Shown here piece after piece: positions 46,301-53,759 of a stretch of 64,000 bases of DNA. Made by a program: the position numbers and the translations under genes. Under the pieces are notes generated by a model. That model was not told the DNA's origin, searched no databases, and worked only from the letters and a program-made list of their open reading frames with translations. Positions within the stretch are counted from its first letter, which is position 1. Each line of letters opens with the position of its first letter. This stretch comes from Spirosoma fluviale (GTDB lineage Bacteria > Bacteroidota > Bacteroidia > Cytophagales > Spirosomataceae). The DNA lies in contig NZ_OCNH01000002.1 of the NCBI RefSeq assembly GCF_900230225.1, positions 1,274,793 through 1,338,792 of the forward strand. Direction: 5' to 3'.

Positions 46301-46778
46301 TCTGGATGTGATGATTCAGGAAACCGGTGCTACGGTACAAATCCATCCGTTGCCAACGATACTGGGCGACCGCTCGCAACTGATACAGCTCTTTCAGAAT
46401 TTACTGTCAAATGCGCTTAAGTTTCGTCGGAAGAGTTCAACAGGGGGGGCGGTGCCGCCGGTTATTACCGTAATTGCTCAACTGGTAGAAGCATCGGAGT
46501 TGCCCCTGTCTGCAAAACCCACTCGATCCCTTAACCTGTATTACCGCATCGATGTGACAGACAATGGTATTGGATTTAATGAGAAATACCTGGATCGGAT
46601 TTTTCAGGTGTTCCAGCGGCTGCATGGCAAAAGCGAGTTTCAGGGTACAGGGATTGGACTGGCCATTTGCGAGAAAGTCGTTGCCAATCATGGGGGCGCA
46701 ATTACGGCGCAAAGTCAGCCCGGCGAAGGAGCTACCTTTAGTGTCTATCTACCGGCAGGGCAGCTTCAGAGCCAGTAA
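43314..46778 (+). CDS. Hybrid histidine kinase with two kinase modules and an internal receiver
   Basis: From ATG 43314 the protein has 1154 aa. A GTG at 43293 would add 7 residues. In order: a PAS-like sensor (about residues 1-170), a GAF-like domain (180-330), a HisKA/HATPase module with His352 in NISHEFRTP, a receiver with Asp670 in LILSDMMMP, a second PAS (about 760-880), and a second HisKA/HATPase module with His920 in VASHDLQEP ending GTGIGLAICEKVVANHGG. There is no membrane helix, so it is cytoplasmic. Two complete kinase modules of different subtypes around one receiver suggest an internal relay. The receivers at 3583 or 41925 could be its targets. Confidence 0.93.
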   Translation: MIEPESSEPFLAGGGEMGQLIRSMDWAKTPLGPISSWPQSLRTSVSLCLSSTFPILIAWGPETIQLYNDSYRPICGAKHPESMGQNFRICWETALPVVGDAFTRGQQGEGTYIKDQRMFLDRYGYLEEAFMTFSFAPIRDESGGVGGIFHPITETTDKMLSARRTQVLRDVAALVGQAKTNQDIYTSLVKAQSGFDLDLPFLLFYDLLEDGKQAKLVSTAGLDVDSPLPSGLDQVTIAETDWLTTLPETRVVDQLAERVGTIAGGPYPEPPHTAVRLPILLSNREQPIGFLLAGVSPRRALDQDYLNFYALLANTISTAFSNVYAYQEEQKRAEALAAIDQAKTAFFNNISHEFRTPLTLMLGPLEELLQDNAFQSSAYKQPVEATHRNALRLLKLVNNLLDFSRIEAGRTKASFRPIDLVGLTVDLTSSFRSLIERAGLHLTVDCEPLPAVVYADAEMWEKIVLNLLSNAFKYTLQGRIGVQLTGEDESAVLRVSDTGVGIPAAEIPHMFERFHRVANAGGRTYEGSGIGLSLVHELVNLHGGTITVTSVEGQGSTFTVRLPLGKGHLPEYQLVEGDYRSKRSPLADTFLQEARTMLSEEMMPVDTAGMPLEAVEDDRTTKILVVDDNADMRAYLTRLLAPYFTIQTAVNGADAIRQLNTDLPQLILSDMMMPVMDGKELLRRVKHNPVMAHIPLIFLSARAGQEARIDGLEAGADDYLVKPFSSLELLTKVRAQINLNRTRRQAETRLRNLVEQAPVAMLLMKGPDLVIDLINQAMLELIQREKDILGKPLVGALPELSGQEFVDRCLTVYQTGVTDQSWSIAIPVNRNGEVETGYFNILLTPYHEGNTITGVLEVCTEITELVEVNKALAASEDRYRQLSTDLDEQVQQRTAELQASIHDLQRSNDNLQQFAYVASHDLQEPLRKIQSFGDLLKNQYADNLGDGVDYLKRMQTAANRMSTLIRDLLSFSRITTRQEVTETVSLAETLNLVLLDLDVMIQETGATVQIHPLPTILGDRSQLIQLFQNLLSNALKFRRKSSTGGAVPPVITVIAQLVEASELPLSAKPTRSLNLYYRIDVTDNGIGFNEKYLDRIFQVFQRLHGKSEFQGTGIGLAICEKVVANHGGAITAQSQPGEGATFSVYLPAGQLQSQ

Positions 46779-46839
46779 TTCTGCCGACTCCTCTTTACTT
46801 TTACACCAACAAAACCTACCGAACGTCTACTTTTGTGCT

Positions 46840-47514
46840 ATGAATATTCTGTCAATGAGCCAGACGCTGTTCTACCTGATCGAACAGCAACCGAATTCCG
46901 AAAAAGCCGTAACCTACCTGCGCCAACAGGCCGATGCATTTTCGTCTAATCCGCAGGTCGCTGTCTTTTACCGCGTCTTTACGGCTTTGCCCCGCTTTGT
47001 AGGGAAGCAGCCCGTTGTCGTTCCGGCGGATATACAATTTGCCTTGCAGCGGGTACGGCCCGGTCTCACCGTTCAGGACTGGACCCTCGACCGGCTGGCG
47101 CGGGTGTGGTGGCTTCTCCAACTCCCCGCCGATGACCAGATTACGTACGTCAAAACCATCAGCGAACTCTTCAAAGCGGGCGAACTGAACGAACTGGTTG
47201 CGTTGTATTCTGCCCTGCCGGTGCTGGCCTATCCCGAAGCGTGGAAGTTTCAGGCCACGGAAGGCATTCGGAACAACATTGCCGATGTGCAGTCGGCCAT
47301 TATGCTCCACAATCCATACCCTGCCGATTACTTTGATGAACCTGCCTGGAATCAGTTGATTATGAAAGCGTTCTTCACGGATAAAGACGTTACGCAGATC
47401 ATCGGCCTGAATGAGCGCAACAACGCCCGACTCGCCAAAACGCTGACAGATTTCGCTGCCGAACGCCGGGCGGCCGGGCGTAGTTTACCGGCTCATATGG
47501 AGGAATTGATGTAA
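46840..47514 (+). CDS. eboA: EboA-family protein
   Basis: From ATG 46840 the protein has 224 aa. A longer open frame starting at 46564 is a shadow of the kinase gene. Helical throughout; blocks such as DWTLDRLARVWWLLQLP, ALYSALPVLAYPEAWKFQATEGIRNNI and NPYPADYFDEPAWNQLIMKAFF match the EboA family. The ebo cluster is known from cyanobacteria, Pseudomonas and algal endosymbionts and has been linked to moving a scytonemin precursor to the periplasm. Here eboB and eboC lie 1.6 kb away, beyond two divergent genes. The molecular role of EboA is not established. Confidence 0.82.
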   Translation: MNILSMSQTLFYLIEQQPNSEKAVTYLRQQADAFSSNPQVAVFYRVFTALPRFVGKQPVVVPADIQFALQRVRPGLTVQDWTLDRLARVWWLLQLPADDQITYVKTISELFKAGELNELVALYSALPVLAYPEAWKFQATEGIRNNIADVQSAIMLHNPYPADYFDEPAWNQLIMKAFFTDKDVTQIIGLNERNNARLAKTLTDFAAERRAAGRSLPAHMEELM

Positions 47515-47578
47515 CGCGGGTGGAAACCCGCAATTTTAAGTTTGCAATCAGTAAATCGCGGGTTTCCACCCGCGTTAC
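47511..47578. terminator. Perfect 21-bp hairpin between convergent genes
   Basis: Arms at 47511-47531 and 47558-47578 are exact complements (core CGCGGGTGGAAACCCGC) with a 26-nt loop. The stop codon of eboA lies in the left arm and the stop of the minus-strand gene at 47580 follows immediately. Confidence 0.65.
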
Positions 47579-47579
47579 G

Positions 47580-48242
47580 TTAATAAAACCGGTACGAAAT
47601 ACCAGCCGATAGCATCAGCGAAGGGGCACTGTTCTTCAGTAAATCATAGTTGAAGAAGATATTCTGGTATTGCGCCTGAATCTCAGCACCCAGTCCCTGT
47701 TCGCGTTTACCATAGTATTTCACACCAATGGCGGGTGCTATTGCCCCTTTAAACCCATTCGACTGGTCGGCCAGTGTGCCGAAATAGTTGGTGTAGTCGA
47801 CGTAGGCACCCCCACCGGCAAACTGAACATACGGCCGAAGCGCTGCGGCATTATCGGCGAAATAATACGAAAGCGAAACCATGGCCGGAATAACCGAAAG
47901 CGTTCGGGTTTGGACGGCTGAAATAGACTGATCGCCGTACTCATACACCTGCCGGTCGAGTCGCTGCTTGTTATACTGGTAGCCCGTTTTTATACCAATG
48001 GCAAACCGTTTGGGGAACAGCCATTCGCCTTCCAGCGCAAAGTTGGTCGGCGATACGTTGTCGATGTACCCCTTCGTTCCACCCAGCGGAAAGACAACGC
48101 CATAGCGGGCGGCAATGTTGAACGTAACATACTCCTGATAGGGCGACGGAAAGCCATTATTGCCCGAGTTATCATTCCGGTACTGTGCCCAGGTCGTTGT
48201 CGTTAACGTTATCAGGGTAATGAATGCGATGATCGATTTCAT
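47580..48242 (-). CDS. Outer-membrane beta-barrel protein
   Basis: The 220-aa protein has a signal peptide (IIAFITLITLTTTTWAQ), then alternating amphipathic strands (YVTFNIAARYGVVFPLGG, FAIGIKTGYQYN, LRPYVQFAGGGAYVDY, IGVKYYGK) and ends LMLSAGISYRFY with a terminal aromatic. This is the eight-strand OmpW/PorT-like small barrel layout. It is in an operon with the DUF4136 lipoprotein gene 6 nt upstream. Its placement inside the ebo cluster is unusual, but co-function is not proved. Confidence 0.82.
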   Translation of the reverse strand: MKSIIAFITLITLTTTTWAQYRNDNSGNNGFPSPYQEYVTFNIAARYGVVFPLGGTKGYIDNVSPTNFALEGEWLFPKRFAIGIKTGYQYNKQRLDRQVYEYGDQSISAVQTRTLSVIPAMVSLSYYFADNAAALRPYVQFAGGGAYVDYTNYFGTLADQSNGFKGAIAPAIGVKYYGKREQGLGAEIQAQYQNIFFNYDLLKNSAPSLMLSAGISYRFY

Positions 48243-48248
48243 AATGTC

Positions 48249-48941
48249 TTATTCAGCAGCCTTTAGATAAGGCGATTGGTTGAAAATAGCGGTAATGGCG
48301 TTGTCGACGGATTGCTGATCCGCAATATCAGCCCCCCGAATGGTCGCGTTGTAGATAACTGTTAACTGAGGTGGTGCTGAACCGGTACCCGTTCCTGTGC
48401 CCGTAGCTGGACGGTTTTTCAGATCGACAATCTGAATTTCCCAGTATTGGTCAGTTACCTGATAGGTATAGTAGCTTTGGTAGTATGGAGAATATCCCAC
48501 CCCCCCCAGGCCACCGAACCCTCCTCCCCAGTAATTGGAGTAATACGAATACGGATTGGAGGCTATCCCGGTATACTGATTGTTGACCCGGATAATAGCC
48601 ACGCCTAAGTCGGCACTATCGCCCCGGCTAACCCGTTGAAACCCTCTGCCCGTCAGCGCATTCGCCACATTCGTAACAAACCGGCTCGAAAGGGGCGTTT
48701 GATCAGCCGTATACGAGTCATTCGATTCTACAATGACGGAGTCGGGAAGGCTAAAGGTTTTATACTGGCTGAAATTGGCCGAGCGGTCGTAATTGGTTAT
48801 ATATACCGGGCTATCGGCTGGACTCAGGTCGTTGATGGCGTTTTCGCGGCAGGAGAGTAATCCACCACCCACCAGAAGCAGTAAAACCGCCCCTAGTTTC
48901 CACTTTCCTGCTTTGCGTTGTTGCTGCATGTTCATATTCAT
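48249..48941 (-). CDS. DUF4136 lipoprotein
   Basis: The 230-aa protein has a lipoprotein signal (LGAVLLLLVGGGLLSC) and a body with DRSANFSQYKTFSLPD, a Gly/Tyr-rich segment (SYYSNYWGGGFGGLGG) and the late block WEIQIVDLKNR...NATIRG, matching DUF4136. Members are outer- or inner-membrane lipoproteins of unknown role. ATG 48941 starts MNMNMQQQ and several alternative in-frame ATGs exist. It is the first gene of a pair with the barrel protein gene and is divergent from eboB. Confidence 0.85.
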   Translation of the reverse strand: MNMNMQQQRKAGKWKLGAVLLLLVGGGLLSCRENAINDLSPADSPVYITNYDRSANFSQYKTFSLPDSVIVESNDSYTADQTPLSSRFVTNVANALTGRGFQRVSRGDSADLGVAIIRVNNQYTGIASNPYSYYSNYWGGGFGGLGGVGYSPYYQSYYTYQVTDQYWEIQIVDLKNRPATGTGTGTGSAPPQLTVIYNATIRGADIADQQSVDNAITAIFNQSPYLKAAE

Positions 48942-49106
48942 GGTTGCATTTGTTGTAGGACTATCTATCTATAAAACGAATAGACTAGTGCGAAGTTTGT
49001 GGAACCTGGATTAAATGTTGCTAAACAACATGCAGAACGGGGGTAATTTTTACGGAACTTTGCTGCCCAATTAACGAGTACTTAATGCCTCTAACGTAGA
49101 ACTATT

Positions 49107-50039
49107 ATGGATTTTATGGATTCAATTCGTGGCATGTCGTTTTTCGATATGCACGTTCACATGACGTCCCGTACCACAGACGACTATCAGGCAATGGCCG
49201 ATGCGGGCGTTGTAGCCCTGATCGAACCGGCTTTCTGGTTGGGACAACCCCGCACCGGCGTCGACTCATTTCGGGATTATTTTGCCAGTCTGGTTGGTTG
49301 GGAGCGTTTTCGGGCGTCACAGTTCGGTATTCGACACTATTGTACCATCGGATTGAACTCCAAAGAGGCAAATCAGGAGGAATTAGCCGAGCAGGTTATG
49401 GAAATTCTGCCGTTATTCATCTACAAAGAAGGTGTGGTTGGGGTAGGTGAAATTGGTTTCGACGACCAGACGCCCGCCGAGGATAAATACTACCGGGCGC
49501 AACTGGAACTAGCCAGAGAAGCCGGCTTACCTGTGCAGATTCACACGCCCCACCGCGACAAAAAACAAGGTACCAGTCGGAGCATGGATATTGCCATCGA
49601 GCACGGTATAGACCCCGGCATGGTAATCGTTGACCATAATAATGAGGAAACGGTGCGCGAGGTTCTGGACCGGGGATTCTGGGCTGGCTTCACCATTTAT
49701 CCGTTTACCAAGATGGGAAATGAGCGAATGGTCGAGGTCGTAAAACAGTACGGACCAGAGCGCATCATGATCAACTCGGCTGCCGACTGGGGAATCAGCG
49801 ACCCGCTGGCTGTACCCAAAACAGCCGCATTGATGAAGCAGCGCGGTATTTCGGACGAGGCTATCAAGCTGGTAACGTTTACCAATGCCGTAACGGCCTT
49901 TGCCCAAAGTGGTCAGCTCAGTCTGGAAGAACTTACCCAGCCGATGGGTATCGACCAGAGCCAGCGATACAACGGCAGTTCGGTATTACGGGGCGGGCAG
50001 GCACCACGAGTGGATAAGGATTCAACGATAATTAAATAA
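49107..50039 (+). CDS. eboB: EboB: TatD-family metal-dependent hydrolase of the ebo cluster
   Basis: The 310-aa TIM-barrel hydrolase has metal motifs FFDMHVHMT (residues ~12-20), VGVGEIGFDDQ, VQIHTPH, IVDHNNEE and NSAADWG, the amidohydrolase/TatD pattern. Unlike nuclease TatD it begins with a longer N-terminus and fits the ebo branch. It is cytoplasmic; the substrate is unknown. eboC follows 90 nt downstream with a hairpin in between. Cluster context supports a role in making or exporting an unknown small metabolite. Confidence 0.82.
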   Translation: MDFMDSIRGMSFFDMHVHMTSRTTDDYQAMADAGVVALIEPAFWLGQPRTGVDSFRDYFASLVGWERFRASQFGIRHYCTIGLNSKEANQEELAEQVMEILPLFIYKEGVVGVGEIGFDDQTPAEDKYYRAQLELAREAGLPVQIHTPHRDKKQGTSRSMDIAIEHGIDPGMVIVDHNNEETVREVLDRGFWAGFTIYPFTKMGNERMVEVVKQYGPERIMINSAADWGISDPLAVPKTAALMKQRGISDEAIKLVTFTNAVTAFAQSGQLSLEELTQPMGIDQSQRYNGSSVLRGGQAPRVDKDSTIIK

Positions 50040-50043
50040 AGAC

Positions 50044-50101
50044 TGAAAGAGTGAAAGAGTGAAAAGTTGGCACAAGCCATTTTCGCTCTTTCACTCTTTC
50101 A
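50044..50101. repeat. Hairpin between eboB and eboC
   Basis: Arms of 22 nt (50044-50065 and 50080-50101; core TGAAAGAGTGAAAGAG) pair with one mismatch around a 14-nt loop. The left arm is a three-fold repeat of GTGAAAGA-like units. It could end eboB transcription or protect the mRNA. Confidence 0.6.
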
Positions 50102-50129
50102 CCGCGCTGGCGGCCCCGTCTCTCACTCT

Positions 50130-51005
50130 ATGCTAAAAGCACTTCTCTCCCTTACCCGACCGGCGAATCTGGTTACAGCCATTGCCGATGTGTTGGCGGG
50201 TATGGCCATTGCAGGATATTTTGGGGTTTACGACCCGGCCCCGGTTCCGGTGGGCTGGCTTTGTCTGGCCACGGTCGGGCTGTATGGTGGGGGCGTCGTG
50301 TTTAACGACGTGTTCGATGCCGAACTGGATGCCGTTGAACGGCCTGAGCGCCCCATTCCCAGTGGGGTAATTCCTAAATCGACCGCTATATTGCTGGGAA
50401 CAGTGTTGTTTCTAATTGGTATAAGTGCCTCATTTGCCGTCAATCAAACGGCGGGGCTGTTAGCCATCGGAATTACGGTAGCGTCGCTGGTCTACGATAA
50501 ATTTGGAAAGCATCATAACCTGCTTGGTCCCGTCAATATGGGTCTTTGCCGGGGATTAAACCTCCTGCTGGGCATCAGCATTATTCCCGATCAAGTGATG
50601 CCGTGGGCGTGGGTAGGGGTAGTGCCCATCGCTTATATTGCGGCCATCACCATGATTAGTCGGGGAGAAGTTCACGGTGGGAGCCCGACGACACTTCGAT
50701 TTGCGGGAATTCTCTATGCGCTGGTCATTGGCTGCCTGGCGGCTCTGGCGCAGCAGCAGCAACAGTTAGGTACGGCCCTGCCGTTTCTGTTGCTGTTTGG
50801 GTATTATATTTTCCCTCCCCTTTGGCGGGCTGTCAAGGAGCCCGTTGGCCAAAATATCGGGCTGGCGGTACGGGCGGGGGTGCTTTCGCTTATTGTTATG
50901 AACGCGGCCTGGGTAGCGGCTTTCGCGTCGTTCCCGCTGGCTTTGCTGGTCTTTTGCTTACTGCCGCTATCGAGATTGCTGGCGAAGGTTTTTGCGGTGA
51001 CCTAG
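50130..51005 (+). CDS. eboC: EboC: UbiA-type prenyltransferase of the ebo cluster
   Basis: From ATG 50130 the protein has 291 aa; a TTG-started extension to 50067 reaches into the hairpin and is discarded. It has about eight membrane helices and the UbiA aspartate motifs NDVFDAELD (around residues 68-76) and a second weaker motif YDKFGKHHNLLG. UbiA enzymes transfer isoprenoid chains to aromatic or other acceptors in the membrane. In ebo clusters the product is unknown. Members D, E and F of the cluster are absent here; the minus-strand SUF genes come next. Confidence 0.85.
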   Translation: MLKALLSLTRPANLVTAIADVLAGMAIAGYFGVYDPAPVPVGWLCLATVGLYGGGVVFNDVFDAELDAVERPERPIPSGVIPKSTAILLGTVLFLIGISASFAVNQTAGLLAIGITVASLVYDKFGKHHNLLGPVNMGLCRGLNLLLGISIIPDQVMPWAWVGVVPIAYIAAITMISRGEVHGGSPTTLRFAGILYALVIGCLAALAQQQQQLGTALPFLLLFGYYIFPPLWRAVKEPVGQNIGLAVRAGVLSLIVMNAAWVAAFASFPLALLVFCLLPLSRLLAKVFAVT

Positions 51006-51006
51006 T

Positions 51007-51115
51007 GTAATACCGACCGTCCCGGTCGGGGGTGAAGTAGACGTTAAGAAGGCAGACAAAATTTGATCTGCCTTTATCTTATACTTCACACCCGACCGGG
51101 ACGGTCGGTACTACA
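51007..51115. terminator. Long inverted repeat between eboC and the bacilliredoxin gene
   Basis: Arms around 51007-51039 and 51082-51115 pair over about 29 nt with one mismatch (core CCGACCGTCCCGGTCGG), and an inner pair AGGCAGA/TCTGCCT (51050-51073) forms a second stem. It fills exactly the space between two convergent stop codons. Confidence 0.65.
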
Positions 51116-51547
51116 TTACGCGTTTGCTGGTGTGCAGAACTCTTCCAGTGCCATTTCCAGGTGCTGGGCGATCATCTGCGCCGAACGGCCTTCAATGTGG
51201 TGCCGCTCGATGAAATGAACGAGGTCACCATCTTTGAAAATGCCAATGGCTGGCGATGATGGAGGATACGGCAGCAGATACTCTCGCATCTTGGCCGTTG
51301 CTTCCAGGTCACCACCCGCAAAGACACTCACCATCTTGTCGGGCTTAACGGGACTAGCTGCTAAAGCCGCTTTCACACCTGGGCGGGCCGCGCCGGCCGC
51401 GCAACCACAAACCGAATTTACCACGACCAGCATAGTACCCTGGGTGTTTTCTACTGCGTTCACTACGTCGTCGGCGGTGGTCAATTCTTCAAACCCAACG
51501 CTGGTCAGGTCTTCCCGCATCGGGATAAGCAAATGAGGAGGATACAT
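51116..51547 (-). CDS. Bacilliredoxin (BrxA/BrxB, YphP/YqiW family)
   Basis: The 143-aa protein has the active-site CGC motif (Cys47-Gly-Cys49 in VVVNSVCGCAAGAARPG) and PDKMVSVFAGGD, typical of the DUF1094 family. In Firmicutes these proteins remove bacillithiol from mixed disulfides; in Bacteroidota they accompany SUF genes. It is cytoplasmic. It is the last gene of the SUF-linked minus-strand run, 50 nt after the DUF59 gene. A thiol-repair role for Fe-S assembly is inferred from context. Confidence 0.9.
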   Translation of the reverse strand: MYPPHLLIPMREDLTSVGFEELTTADDVVNAVENTQGTMLVVVNSVCGCAAGAARPGVKAALAASPVKPDKMVSVFAGGDLEATAKMREYLLPYPPSSPAIGIFKDGDLVHFIERHHIEGRSAQMIAQHLEMALEEFCTPANA

Positions 51548-51597
51548 AATAGTTTGTTAGTTAATAAGTTGAGTCGGTAAGCTTTACCGACTATTTT

Positions 51598-51909
51598 TTA
51601 CATAAATCCAAGTTCCAGTTTCGCTACTTCCGACATGAGCTCGGTGGAGTAGGGGGGATCGAAGGTCAATTCCACGCTTACGTCGCTTACGCCTTCGATG
51701 GCCCGGACTTTCTGTTCGATTTCGGCTGGAATCTCCCCGGCCGACGGGCAGGAGGGCGACGTCAGCGTCATCAGGATATACACGTTGTTGACCGGAAATA
51801 TCTTGATGTCGTAGATGAGGCCCAGCTCATACACATCCACCGGAATTTCGGGGTCATAAACACCCTTGAGGGCTAGTACAACTTGTTCTTTTAGATCTTC
51901 GTCTGTCAT
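51598..51909 (-). CDS. SUF-associated DUF59/MIP18 family protein
   Basis: The 103-aa protein shows the complete MIP18/DUF59 signature: VYDPEIPVDVYELGLIYDI (residues ~17-35), MTLTSPSCPSAGEIP with the conserved Cys, and ELTFDPPYSTELMS. Homologues (SufT-like, PaaD) assist Fe-S cluster maturation or transfer. It lies between sufE and the bacilliredoxin gene, in the same direction. Confidence 0.9.
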   Translation of the reverse strand: MTDEDLKEQVVLALKGVYDPEIPVDVYELGLIYDIKIFPVNNVYILMTLTSPSCPSAGEIPAEIEQKVRAIEGVSDVSVELTFDPPYSTELMSEVAKLELGFM

Positions 51910-51990
51910 TACTTTAAGTCATGTTGTGGTCAAAAATGGTCAGGATTTGTCAGAATTGCTGCCGAGCGACAAAACCTACTCAACTTCTAA

Positions 51991-52419
51991 CTATTGTTTG
52001 ACGGTTGAGTAGGCTTTTCCGAATGCTTTCATCCGCTCGATCATGGAGGCCAGACCACCGGCACGTAGGGACGTAATCAGATTTCCCATGCCCACGCGGG
52101 GGATAAAGTATAAATCGGCGTTGGCAATATCTTCGGGTTTTTCGCCCGATAGCACCCGAATCAGCAACCCAACCAGACCTTTGGAAATCTGGGCTGTCGG
52201 TTCGCTGTCTCCGTAAAAATAAAGTTGACTGTCTTTCAATTCGGCATCGACCCATACTTTCGACTGGCACCCCATGATCCGGTTCTCGTCGGTCTTGAGC
52301 GATTCGGGCATGGGGGGCAGTTTTTTGCCCAAGTCAATAATGTATTGCGTCTTGTCGAGTTGATCATCGAACAAGTCAAACTCCTCGATAATCTCGTCCT
52401 GTTTTTCGTTAATAGTCAT
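51991..52419 (-). CDS. sufE: SufE sulfur-transfer protein
   Basis: The 142-aa protein has the catalytic loop RIMGCQSKVW with Cys51, which accepts persulfide sulfur from SufS and stimulates its desulfurase activity. The downstream blocks ISKGLVGLLIRVLSGEKPEDI and GLASMIERMKAFG are typical. It starts 5 nt after the sufS stop. There is no associated SufU-like gene, so SufE is the sulfur acceptor here. Confidence 0.93.
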   Translation of the reverse strand: MTINEKQDEIIEEFDLFDDQLDKTQYIIDLGKKLPPMPESLKTDENRIMGCQSKVWVDAELKDSQLYFYGDSEPTAQISKGLVGLLIRVLSGEKPEDIANADLYFIPRVGMGNLITSLRAGGLASMIERMKAFGKAYSTVKQ

Positions 52420-52424
52420 GCTGC

Positions 52425-53663
52425 TTATAACATCATTTTCTGAACCCGGCGAAGGCCAGTTACGAGTCGGTCGATTTCGTCTCTGGTGTTATAAACCGCA
52501 AACGACGCCCGCGTAGTTCCGGCAATGCCAAAGCGTTGCATGAGCGGCTGGGTACAGTGGTGCCCCGTCCGAACGGCAATGCCCTGCTGGTCCAGAATAA
52601 CGCCCGTATCCTGATGGTGAATGCCATCGAGCACGAATGAAACGACACCGATTTTATGTTTGGCCTGCCCAATGATACGGAGCCCGTCCAACTCGCTCAG
52701 TTGCTCGGTGGCGTACTGAAGCAGGTCGTTTTCGTGAGCCGCAATATTTTCTTTGCCCAGGCCTGCCATGTACTCAAGGGCCGTTTTGACGGCAACGACA
52801 TCGGCAATGTTGGGCGTACCCGCTTCAAACTTATAAGGGATCTCGTTGTAGGTCGTTTTGGCGAACGTCACTTCCTTTATCATTTCGCCACCACCCCGGT
52901 ACGGAGGCATCGCATCGAGCAACTCTTTTTTGCCGTACAACACACCCATGCCCGTTGGGCCGTATAGCTTGTGGGCCGATAGTACATAAAAATCAGCGTC
53001 GAGTTCCTGTACATCAAGCTCAAGGTGCGAGCTGGCCTGCGCCCCGTCGATCAGGACAACCGCGCCAACCGCGTGGGCTTTGTCTATGATGGTTTTAACG
53101 GGGTTGATGGTGCCCAGCGAGTTCGATACGTGAACGCAGGAAACGAATTTAGTCCGCTCCGTCAGGAGTTTTTCATACTCGTCGATAAGCAACTCGCCTT
53201 CGTCGTTGACGGGAATAACTTTCAGAATGCAGCCTTTCTCTTCGCAAAGCATCTGCCAGGGCACAATGTTGGAATGGTGCTCCATGGTCGAGATAATGAT
53301 CTCGTCGCCTTCTTTCAGAAATTGGCGTCCGTAGGTCTGGGCCACCAGATTGATACCATCGGTCGTGCCGTAGGTGAAAATAATCTCCTGCCAGTGTTTG
53401 GCGTTGAGAAACTCCTGCATGGCCCGGCGCGATGCTTCAAAAGCCGCCGTCGCCTTTTCGGCCAGGTGGTGAATACCCCGGTGAATATTGGCGTTGTACC
53501 CTTCGTAATAGCCCGTCAGCGCATTAATGACTGCCGTAGGTTTCTGATTCGTAGCGGCATTATCCAAATAAACCAGCGGACGACCGTTCACCTGTTGATG
53601 GAGGATGGGGAAATCCCGGCGTATTTGCTGTATATCCAAGGTTGTTTCTATCGCTGATTGCAT
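52425..53663 (-). CDS. sufS: SufS cysteine desulfurase
   Basis: From ATG 53663 the protein has 412 aa; a frame to 53690 adds nine unsupported residues. It is a PLP-dependent class V aminotransferase-fold enzyme: VYLDNAATNQKP, HSNIVPW, PLP Lys232 in VLSAHKLYGPTGMG, and the catalytic Cys370 in RTGHHCTQP. It frees sulfur from cysteine as a persulfide for SufE/SufBCD. sufE follows directly. It is separated from sufD by the esterase-like gene at 53760-54680. Confidence 0.94.
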   Translation of the reverse strand: MQSAIETTLDIQQIRRDFPILHQQVNGRPLVYLDNAATNQKPTAVINALTGYYEGYNANIHRGIHHLAEKATAAFEASRRAMQEFLNAKHWQEIIFTYGTTDGINLVAQTYGRQFLKEGDEIIISTMEHHSNIVPWQMLCEEKGCILKVIPVNDEGELLIDEYEKLLTERTKFVSCVHVSNSLGTINPVKTIIDKAHAVGAVVLIDGAQASSHLELDVQELDADFYVLSAHKLYGPTGMGVLYGKKELLDAMPPYRGGGEMIKEVTFAKTTYNEIPYKFEAGTPNIADVVAVKTALEYMAGLGKENIAAHENDLLQYATEQLSELDGLRIIGQAKHKIGVVSFVLDGIHHQDTGVILDQQGIAVRTGHHCTQPLMQRFGIAGTTRASFAVYNTRDEIDRLVTGLRRVQKMML

Positions 53664-53759
53664 ATCGTGTTCGTATCGAAAAGAGGGCAAATGACGATAA
53701 CGGTAAGCCCTAAGTCATCTTCAAAACGTAAATCGAGGGTGGTTAGGTTCGTGTAAACA

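Noticed and set aside
46820..46840. TACTTTTG box (46828-46835) just before eboA
   Set aside because: It matches the -7 consensus but would start transcription at or after the ATG, so it is either chance or a leaderless promoter that cannot be supported by eye.
53025..53657. 210-codon plus-strand frame opposite sufS
   Set aside because: Antisense shadow of sufS, whose catalytic residues are fully conserved.
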